Notes under the pieces: model-generated | What the model saw: the letters and a program-made list of their open reading frames with translations, nothing else | The model's database searches: none | What the model was told of the DNA's origin: nothing | Source of the DNA: DASTCC01 sp035711465 | Lineage (GTDB): Bacteria; Acidobacteriota; Vicinamibacteria; Vicinamibacterales; SCN-69-37 | Assembly (NCBI GenBank): GCA_035711465.1 | Contig: DASTCC010000552.1 | Location: 1 to 23,217, forward strand | Direction of reading: 5' to 3' | DNA: 23,217 nucleotides | Made by a program: the position numbers and the translations under genes | Part shown: positions 6,324 through 11,824 of the stretch, piece by piece | Numbering within the stretch: the first letter of the stretch is position 1 | Layout: each line of letters opens with the position of its first letter

Positions 6324-6620
6324 ATGTCCGTTGCGCGTGACCGCGTCGGCGTGCGGGAGCTTCGGCAGAACCTGAGCGTGTACCTCGCACGCGTGGCCAG
6401 GGGCGAGACGCTGGAGGTCACTGACCGTGGCTACGCGGTGGCGGTACTCGCCCCGCTGCCTCCGGAGACAACCGCGAGCGCGCGTCTGATCGCGAGCGGA
6501 CGGGCGATCGCGCCCGCGCGGCGCCTGGACGAGCTCCGGGCGCTGCCGTCGGGCCTCCGGGCCGATCTCGGCCGCCGGGCGCAGCAGGCCCTGGCGGACG
6601 ATCGCCGGAACGATCGGTGA
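6324..6620 (+). CDS. type II antitoxin, Phd/YefM family
   Basis: This is a 98-residue protein when started at ATG 6324. The first half, 'DRVGVRELRQNLSVYLARVARGETLEVTDRGYAVAVLAPLP', is a typical Phd/YefM DNA-binding fold: the VRELRQNLS helix, then GE.LEVT.RG..VA.L.P. The second half is Arg/Ala-rich and presumably folds only on binding the toxin. ATGs at 6294 and 6303 are in frame, but they overlap or abut the direct repeat that I take for the operator. The family usually starts shortly before the VRELRQ segment, so 6324 is preferred. The stop overlaps the toxin start by four bases (GTGA), indicating translational coupling. Confidence 0.85.
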   Translation: MSVARDRVGVRELRQNLSVYLARVARGETLEVTDRGYAVAVLAPLPPETTASARLIASGRAIAPARRLDELRALPSGLRADLGRRAQQALADDRRNDR

Positions 6621-7024
6621 ACTTCCGCCCCGTCTATCTGGATTCTTCGGCTGTCTTGAAGCTGGTGCTGCCGGAGCGCGAGAGCGAGCCGTTGACGCGG
6701 GCGCTCCAAGGCTGGGAAGACCTGGTGTCGAGCGCGCTGGCGGCGATCGAATCCCGGCGCGCCTTGCGACGCGTCACGCGTTCGCCGGCGATTCGCCGGC
6801 GACTCGAGGCCGTCCTCAGCGCCCTCACGCTGGTGCGAATCGACGACGTCGTCGTTCGGACGGCGAGCGACGTCGGCGCGCCTGAACTGCGGACGCTCGA
6901 CGCCATCCACCTGGCGACGGCGTTGTCGATCGGCGACTTGCCGGACGCCTTCATCACCTATGACGATCGACTCGCGGGCGCCGCGCGGGCCCTCGGTCTC
7001 GACGTGTTGCAACCGGGTCGCTGA
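6617..7024 (+). CDS. type II toxin, VapC-like PIN-domain ribonuclease
   Basis: This 135-residue PIN-domain protein should cleave RNA (tRNA or rRNA in characterised VapC toxins) in a metal-dependent way. The acidic residues of the active site are in place: Asp9 in YLDSSAVLKL, Glu45 in AAIESRRAL, Asp95 in TLDAIHLATA, and Asp116/117 in FITYDDRL. All are consistent with an intact toxin. It starts with GTG at 6617 inside the antitoxin stop codon, so its synthesis depends on the antitoxin being translated. The antitoxin is Phd-like and not VapB-AbrB-like, a common combination. The cluster ends 78 bases before tRNA-Phe. Confidence 0.88.
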   Translation: MNFRPVYLDSSAVLKLVLPERESEPLTRALQGWEDLVSSALAAIESRRALRRVTRSPAIRRRLEAVLSALTLVRIDDVVVRTASDVGAPELRTLDAIHLATALSIGDLPDAFITYDDRLAGAARALGLDVLQPGR

Positions 7025-7058
7025 GCCTGGCCGTTCGACGATCGGCACCAACTTCGTG

Positions 7059-7067
7059 TGCTATGCT
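7059..7067 (+). promoter_or_regulatory. candidate extended -10 promoter of tRNA-Phe
   Basis: TG-C-TATGCT at 7059-7067 is a good extended -10 about 36 bases before the tRNA. I find no well-spaced -35, which extended -10 promoters can lack. Confidence 0.35.
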
Positions 7068-7102
7068 TTTCCTTCTGTAATTGCTCTACCGCGCCCTTCA
7101 GT

Positions 7103-7178
7103 GCCGAGGTAGCTCAGTTGGTAGAGCACGTGACTGAAAATCACGGTGTCGGCAGTTCGATTCTGCCCCTCGGCACCA
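7103..7178 (+). tRNA. tRNA-Phe (anticodon GAA)
   Basis: A complete 76-base cloverleaf can be drawn by eye. The acceptor stem GCCGAGG (7103-7109) pairs with CCTCGGC (7168-7174). The D arm contains AGCTCAGTTGGTAGAGC. The anticodon stem CGTGA/TCACG encloses the loop CTGAAAA with anticodon GAA at 7136-7138. A 5-base variable loop follows, and the T arm is GGCAG-TTCGATT-CTGCC. The discriminator is A and the CCA end is genome-encoded (7176-7178). No integrase gene or repeated 3' end suggests that it serves as an attachment site. Confidence 0.97.
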
Positions 7179-7276
7179 ATCAAGATCTTCCCGATCACTC
7201 AGCGACGGTACCGACACCTCGATGGCGTAGGGGCTCTCCGTTTGTCGAGTACCAGCTCGATGGGCTCGTTGGCCTT

Positions 7277-7332
7277 GCAGCCTGCGGCCCGTAGCCTGCA
7301 GGCTGCAGCCCGTAGCCAGTCGTCAGCCGTCA
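7277..7332. repeat. heptamer-phased intergenic repeat (array 3)
   Basis: Eight consecutive 7-bp units begin with G: GCAGCCT, GCGGCCC, GTAGCCT, GCAGGCT, GCAGCCC, GTAGCCA, GTCGTCA, GCCGTCA. The segment 7276-7285 is an exact reverse complement of 7298-7307 (10 bp, 12-base loop). The array lies between tRNA-Phe and the DinB-like gene. Confidence 0.75.
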
Positions 7333-7393
7333 CCCACTCAGCGCTTACAACAGGCGTGCCGTCCCGGCGACGTCGTCGATTAGGATCTTCCCC

Positions 7394-7876
7394 ATGCTCG
7401 ACATGCTGCGCGACCTGGTCGCGCACAAGGGCTTCGCGAACGCCGCGTTGCTGCAGGCCATCCGGCAGAACGACGCGGCGAGATCGGATCCCGAGCTGCG
7501 AGACCTGCTGGACCACATTCTGCTCGCCAACCGCTTCTGGCTGCTCACGGTGCTCGGCATGCCGTTCGTTCACGAGGTCGAGGCTCTGCCGTCACCCTCG
7601 TTCGACGATCTGATCGAGCGGTACGGCCGCACTCAGACGGATGAGACGAAGTGGCTCGAGAACGCGGCGGAAAGCGATCTCGATCGAACGCTCGAGAACG
7701 CGCTCATCCCGAGTGGGCGATGTTCGGTTTCCCAGGCGCTCGTGCAGGTGTGCCTGCACTCGCACGGGCATCGGGCTCAGTGCGCGAAGCTGCTCCGGCG
7801 GCACGGCACGCAGCCGCCGCCCACGGACTTCATCCTCTGGCTCACCGATCGTCCAGCGGCCGCGTGGTCGGGCTAG
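7394..7876 (+). CDS. DinB-like / DUF664 putative metalloenzyme
   Basis: This 160-residue protein is predicted to be a four-helix bundle of the DinB/YfiT superfamily, putative metal-dependent enzymes, some of which are thiol transferases. The three-His pattern is visible: His41 in LLDHILLANRFWL and the C-terminal HSHGHRAQ motif (His122/124/126). The N-terminal helix starts MLDMLRDLVAHKGFANAAL, the usual beginning. The ATG at 7394 has a weak AGGA eight bases upstream. No substrate can be inferred. The stop lies nine bases from the stop of the convergent SDR gene. Confidence 0.75.
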   Translation: MLDMLRDLVAHKGFANAALLQAIRQNDAARSDPELRDLLDHILLANRFWLLTVLGMPFVHEVEALPSPSFDDLIERYGRTQTDETKWLENAAESDLDRTLENALIPSGRCSVSQALVQVCLHSHGHRAQCAKLLRRHGTQPPPTDFILWLTDRPAAAWSG

Positions 7877-7885
7877 CGGCGCGGA

Positions 7886-8680
7886 TCAGCCGGGTCGCGG
7901 CAGGCGCTTGAGCAGCCACGCGACGAGCGCGTAACGCTTCGTGATGTACGCGTGCTTCTTCCGCTTTCGAATCGCTCGAAGGATCTGCCTCGCCGCCTTG
8001 TCAGGCGACGCGACCAGCAGCAACCTGACGACACCCGGGAGCGGACGCTCCGGTTGCATCATCGCGGTGTCGACGAAGCCCGGCTGGACCTCGGTGACGG
8101 CAATCGGCTGTCCGCTGTGCCGCGCCCGATCGCGCAGGCCGTCGAGCAACACGGACTGAAACGCTTTCGACGCCGCATAGGCCGACGCCCGATTCCCCCG
8201 CAGCGCGGCGACCGACGTGATCCCGACGAGGTGGCCGCGGCCGCGCCTGAGGAAATACCGCATCGCCGCCTCGGCCGTGGCCATGAAGCCGACGACGTTG
8301 ACGGAGATGGTGTCGAAATCCAGCTCCCACCGCAGATCGGGATTGTTGTGGCCGGTGCCGGAGCTGATGACGATCAGATCGACGCCTCCGAGCTCGTCGA
8401 TGACGGCCTCCAGGATCGCGGCGGCATCCCGCTGCGAGACGTCGGTGCGACGCACGACCGTGTGCGATCCGAACGTCTGACGCAGCCCTTCGAGGCGATC
8501 GAGCCTTCGCGCCAGCAGCGCCAGGCGCCAGCCTTCGCCATTGAGCTCGCGGGCGAGGGCTTCCCCGATCCCGGAGGATGCGCCGATGATGATCGCCGTG
8601 CGAGGAGGAGCGGTCGTGATTGGCTCTGGCAACGGCTGCGGCTCCTTGGCAAAGAGCACCGAGTATGTCCTGTCGGGCAT
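7886..8680 (-). CDS. short-chain dehydrogenase/reductase (SDR)
   Basis: This 264-residue classical SDR has the cofactor fingerprint GASSGIGE near residues 33-40, an SSGTG segment where most members have NNAG, the catalytic Ser in GITSVAAL, and Tyr/Lys in AYAASKAF. The 'LLARRLDRLEGL' segment after strand 2 contains Arg residues that favour NADP(H). The C-terminus is basic and hydrophobic (RAIRKRKKHAYITKRYALVAWLLKRLPRPG), a possible membrane-associating tail. ATG 8680 is reported, but TTG 8632 has a far better Shine-Dalgarno (AAGGAG, nine bases away) and would remove 16 residues that precede the fold. The substrate is unknown. Confidence 0.88.
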   Translation of the reverse strand: MPDRTYSVLFAKEPQPLPEPITTAPPRTAIIIGASSGIGEALARELNGEGWRLALLARRLDRLEGLRQTFGSHTVVRRTDVSQRDAAAILEAVIDELGGVDLIVISSGTGHNNPDLRWELDFDTISVNVVGFMATAEAAMRYFLRRGRGHLVGITSVAALRGNRASAYAASKAFQSVLLDGLRDRARHSGQPIAVTEVQPGFVDTAMMQPERPLPGVVRLLLVASPDKAARQILRAIRKRKKHAYITKRYALVAWLLKRLPRPG

Positions 8681-9095
8681 ACTCCGCGCTCGCCGGGTCA
8701 GCGATGGCCTCATGACCGACGATTCCGGGAGACAACCCGATCCTCGCCGGCGCCGTGCAGTCGTCATCCGTGACGGCACACCGGTCTCCGGCATGTCGGA
8801 AGCCGCGGCCCGCGCCGCGTCGATCCTGCCGGCGAAGTTCTGGGGGCCGCACACTTGTTGCGCTACGATTCCGCCACGGGTGAAACGGAGATCGTGCCCA
8901 GGAACGTCGGGCGCGTAGGCGACATCGCGCAGCTGCCGAGCGGCAAGCTGGTGATCGCCGTCGATGCGCGGAGCCCGACGCCCTGGCATCCGGGGCGGAT
9001 CGTCGAGTTGTCGCCCCGCCAGCGCGATGCGATCGCGCGGGATCGCCGAACAGCTCGCCACTATTCTGTGAGCGCGCGTAGCGCAGGAGGACCGC
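8681..9095. other. 415-base gap between divergent genes
   Basis: The spacer holds upstream signals of the reverse-strand SDR, a protein-like remnant (8819-9055, listed separately), and the strong Shine-Dalgarno AGGAGG at 9085-9090 of the next gene. I see no clear promoter pair or repeat. Confidence 0.5.
8819..9055 (+). pseudogene. possible remnant of a beta-propeller-type protein
   Basis: One frame reads convincingly like protein: VDPAGEVLGAAHLLRYDSATG, then IVPRNVGRVGDIAQLPSG, then KLVIAVDARSPTPWHPGRIVELSPR. The R-YDS-TGE, LPSGKLV and GRIVELSP phrases resemble blades of NHL/SMP-30 or sorbosone-dehydrogenase-like propellers. There is no good start: a stop lies in frame at 8771-8773, and the frame runs on into the next gene without the family's usual ending. 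I read it as the decayed 3' end of a lost gene, but an unusual small ORF cannot be excluded. Confidence 0.35.
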
Positions 9096-10364
9096 ATGCC
9101 AAGGATTCGGGCCATGCTCAGCGTCAACCACGGCGGCCAGGACATCGCAGGACCCGGTGCGGCGCCGTTGCGCTGCGTCTACGTTCGCCACGAGCCGTTC
9201 GGCCCGACCTACATCACCGACGTCAACGGCGTGATTAGAGACAAGGACGGCAACGAAGGCATCGATTCGCTCACGACCTCCGCGGACATCACCATCATCT
9301 GTCAGAACTCCGTCGCCCGCGTCCTCGACGGCACGGACGTGCTCCAGCGTTGTCCGGTGATCCCGACGTTCACGATCAGACGGCCGGCGGGCGGCGGCCG
9401 GGCCACCGCAACCGTTCGCGCCACGCAGCCCTTCATCAACCACTTCCGGCTGCTCAATCAGATCTTCGCGGCCTATCACCTGGTGTGGCGGCAATTCGAG
9501 CCGTTCCTGAGCGCCGGCGATTTTCCGCTCGGCCGCAGCAACGATCTGGAAACGACGCGCAACCAGGCCAAGCGGATCGAGTTCATGTTTCCGTCGCCCG
9601 TCAACGTGATGTCAGGGCTGCTCTCGGCATTCGGCATCACCTCGCCGCTGCCTCGCATCATGTCGATCACCGACCCGATTGGCACCGGCGACTGGCCGCG
9701 CGTCTACGTGGAGACCGACCCGCCGGAGTTCCGGCTCTTCGCCGGCAGCGGCGCCATGGCCAACGGCAACCGCCTTGGCCTCACGCTCGTGCCATCAGAG
9801 CTCGCGCACGCGCTTCACTTCTCGCTGCTCACGAGAGCACAGCGCGCCACCATCCGCAACGACTACCTCGGCTTCATCCTGACGCAACTGGCCAACGGTC
9901 TCCCAGCCACGCACGGCATCGCCGTCCCGACGACGCCGATGGTCGCCTTCATCGAAGCGCTCGATCATCTCTCGACGCGCCTGTCGGAGTCCGTGCGCTC
10001 CCGGCGCACGACGTTCCCGACGGCGCCGCCCGAGGCGGGACGCTACGTCATCGACGATCTGAGGAACCGGGTGCCCGGCGTGACGCGCGTCGGCAGGCTG
10101 ACGATCGACGACTCCGGCCCGCAGCGGCGGATCGAAGCCAGGCCGGCTGCCGGCCTCACGCTGAACGGTTCGATCGACGAAGGCGCGATCTTCGGCGGAC
10201 TGTTCCTCGGCATGCCGCTGCAAGCCGGCGGACTCAAACCGATCGTCGAAGCCGTGCTCGAGAGCCGGAAGATCAACTTCGGACAGTTCCGAACCTGGTT
10301 CAACAACAACCGGCCCAACCTGTCGGCCGAGCTCGACGACGTCGTGGCGACGTGGGGATTGTGA
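9096..10364 (+). CDS. hypothetical protein with SExxH zincin-like motif
   Basis: I do not recognise this 422-residue protein. It has a perfect Shine-Dalgarno (AGGAGG, 9085-9090) and balanced composition, and it ends in a GC-rich gap before a convergent gene, so it is very likely real. No signal peptide or membrane segment is apparent. The first ~110 residues look beta-rich (VNGVIRDKDGNEGIDSL, ADITIICQNS). A helical part follows (INHFRLLNQIFAAYHLVWRQFEPF). Residues 232-245, VPSELAHALHFSLL, look like the HExxH helix of a zinc metalloprotease in which the first His is Ser (Ser234-Glu235-x-x-His238); Glu287 in FIEALDHL is about 50 residues on. It could be an inactive metalloprotease fold, a protein with different ligands, or a chance match. 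Confidence 0.85.
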   Translation: MPRIRAMLSVNHGGQDIAGPGAAPLRCVYVRHEPFGPTYITDVNGVIRDKDGNEGIDSLTTSADITIICQNSVARVLDGTDVLQRCPVIPTFTIRRPAGGGRATATVRATQPFINHFRLLNQIFAAYHLVWRQFEPFLSAGDFPLGRSNDLETTRNQAKRIEFMFPSPVNVMSGLLSAFGITSPLPRIMSITDPIGTGDWPRVYVETDPPEFRLFAGSGAMANGNRLGLTLVPSELAHALHFSLLTRAQRATIRNDYLGFILTQLANGLPATHGIAVPTTPMVAFIEALDHLSTRLSESVRSRRTTFPTAPPEAGRYVIDDLRNRVPGVTRVGRLTIDDSGPQRRIEARPAAGLTLNGSIDEGAIFGGLFLGMPLQAGGLKPIVEAVLESRKINFGQFRTWFNNNRPNLSAELDDVVATWGL

Positions 10365-10469
10365 TCGCGGCGGCAGGGTACTGATGCGCCGCGCGCTCGT
10401 TGCCGAGCTGGCGTCCCGCTCCCTTACGTGAAGATGCTGTTCGATCCCGAAGCCGTCGCCAGGCACTGG

Positions 10470-10491
10470 TGATCGCCCGTCGAGGCGATCA
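10470..10491. terminator. stem-loop between convergent genes
   Basis: TGATCGCC (10470-10477) pairs perfectly with GGCGATCA (10484-10491) around a 6-base loop. It lies between the unknown protein gene and the convergent small basic protein gene, whose TGA stop is within the right arm. There is no T-run on either side. Confidence 0.4.
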
Positions 10492-10764
10492 TCGTCGGCT
10501 CTTCCGGCTCGAGCTGCGCCGACGGCCGCCTCGACCGCCCGTCCGCTTCGCGTCGCCCTGATCGCCGTAGCCGCTTCGCACTTTCTTCCTGGCCCGGCGA
10601 GGCTTGTCCGTCCTCTGCGATCGACCGACGTCGTCCATCTCCTTGAACCGCCCTGTGGACGAGCGTTTGGCGTACGAGCTCGCTTTCGGGCGACGGACCA
10701 GATCGCGCTTGCCCGCTTTGGAACGTGACCTCGTGCTTCTCTGCTGACGCTTCTTCGCAGCCAT
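10489..10764 (-). CDS. small, strongly basic protein of unknown function
   Basis: This 91-residue protein is rich in Lys, Arg and Ser. Its core, SSYAKRSSTGRFKEMDDVGRSQRTD followed by RRARKKVRSGYGDQGDAK (given in pieces), resembles a small conserved family of bacterial hypothetical proteins that I remember with a K-R-x-x-x-G-x-F-x-E-M-D-x-V-G-R-S signature and a GYGDxGD end. The tail RTGGRGGRRRSSSRKSRR is low complexity. The ATG at 10764 follows AAGGAG by five bases; a GTG two codons earlier would overlap that Shine-Dalgarno. The charge suggests nucleic-acid binding, but no function is known to me. It lies just downstream of the membrane-protein gene and the DUF6496 gene on the same strand, so the three may form one unit. 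Confidence 0.75.
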   Translation of the reverse strand: MAAKKRQQRSTRSRSKAGKRDLVRRPKASSYAKRSSTGRFKEMDDVGRSQRTDKPRRARKKVRSGYGDQGDAKRTGGRGGRRRSSSRKSRR

Positions 10765-10788
10765 CGGCACTCCTTGAAAATGCCGGCG

Positions 10789-11223
10789 TCACCCGGCGCG
10801 TGACGATCTCTTCTGGTCTCCGACCCGCTGTTCGCGCTCGGCGACTTCCAGCCGCTCCCCCTTCACGTCCAGCCGCAGCCTGACGAACGCGGTCATGTAC
10901 ACGTTCGCGATCCACACGAGCGCCAGCCAGCCGATGAGCAGGCCGAGCCAGCCGGGATAGACGAGCCTGAATCCGGTGAGCAGCGCCGCCGGCAACGCCA
11001 CCCAGTGGCTGAAGCAGTACTCGCAGGTCACGACATAGAACGCCTTGCGGCGCCACCATCCCTTCGCGCAGCGACTGCGGGCCTGACACCACTCCCGGAC
11101 CTCGCGGAGGATCTCTTCGTGCGTCACGACCCAGGTGATCGCGGCTACCGGCATCGACAGCAACGCGAGCGCCAGCAGCTGCGCGACCAGCGTCGAGACG
11201 TCGGGGATCCCATTGCTGCTCAT
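10789..11223 (-). CDS. membrane protein with CxxC motif (DUF1360-like)
   Basis: This 144-residue protein has an N-terminal hydrophobic segment (LVAQLLALALLSMPVAAITWVV, residues ~12-33) and two further hydrophobic stretches around residues 68-110. Between them, 'VVTCEYCFSHWVA' carries a CxxC pair. A C(x)YC...W motif next to a membrane segment resembles DUF1360 proteins, whose function is unknown. The C-terminal 30 residues are charged (RLRLDVKGERLEVAEREQR). The ATG at 11223 has no good Shine-Dalgarno sequence. The gene lies 10 bases after the DUF6496 stop and 24 bases before the small basic gene, which implies co-transcription. Confidence 0.7.
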   Translation of the reverse strand: MSSNGIPDVSTLVAQLLALALLSMPVAAITWVVTHEEILREVREWCQARSRCAKGWWRRKAFYVVTCEYCFSHWVALPAALLTGFRLVYPGWLGLLIGWLALVWIANVYMTAFVRLRLDVKGERLEVAEREQRVGDQKRSSRAG

Positions 11224-11233
11224 CTGGAACGCG

Positions 11234-11449
11234 CTAACGCTTCTTCCCGCCGCGCCGGGACTTGCGGCCGCCGGCAGACTTGCGCCGCGGCACCTTCGCG
11301 CCCTTCTCGCGCGCCTCGCTGAGGCCGATGGCGATCGCCTGCTTGCGGCTCGTCACGCGGCGTCCCGATCCGCTCTTGAGCGTGCCCTTCTTGCGCCGGC
11401 GCATCGCAGACTTCACATTCTTCGACGCCGATTTGCCGTACTTCGCCAT
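11234..11449 (-). CDS. DUF6496 family protein, small and basic
   Basis: This 71-residue protein starts MAKYGKSASKNVKSAMRRRK and continues KGTLKSGSGRRVTSRKQAIAIGLSEAREKGAKVP, the pattern of DUF6496 proteins, followed by an Arg/Gly/Lys tail. The ATG at 11449 is preceded by AGGAGAG six bases upstream; the much longer open frame reaching 11764 is rejected on composition. The function is unknown; the domain is often seen near stress genes, and the basic tail suggests DNA contact. It heads the reverse-strand unit of three genes. Confidence 0.8.
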   Translation of the reverse strand: MAKYGKSASKNVKSAMRRRKKGTLKSGSGRRVTSRKQAIAIGLSEAREKGAKVPRRKSAGGRKSRRGGKKR

Positions 11450-11824
11450 GCGATCTCTCCTGTCTGACCAGGGGTGTGGCGTATCCATCGCCATGCCGAT
11501 CGTTGCGACGCTTCGCGCCACATTGCCCACGCAGATGGATACCGCTCGCCGCCCGGCGGACGCGTCAGTCCGCCAGCGCCGCGATCGCGCTCGCAGCCAC
11601 TCGGTCGAAGACATCACGTTGCAAACGCCGAGCCGGGAAGTGATCGAGAGCCGCGCAGGGTCGCCGTGCGAATCTCGCGCGCCCCGGTACGACGTTTTCG
11701 CTCGATTTCTCCAGGATGGCATCGCCTCGCCGACGACGACGTTGGCGAGCGCACTGGTACGCAACCTGCTCAGTCTTCAATCTCGATGCGGGCTCACGCA
11801 CGCTGATCTTCGACGGCAGGCACC
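11450..11824. other. 375-base divergent control region (DUF6496 / catalase)
   Basis: None of the open frames here looks like protein. It should hold the divergent promoters of the DUF6496 unit and the catalase gene. A perfect 7-bp hairpin, GGCGGAC/GTCCGCC with a 6-base loop, lies at 11555-11574. I find no near-consensus sigma70 pair, and no convincing GGAAC/GTT pair as used by EcfG-type stress sigma factors. Confidence 0.45.

Noticed and set aside
7103..7178. tRNA-Phe as an integration site of a genomic island
   Set aside because: No integrase gene and no repeat of the tRNA 3' end downstream are seen.
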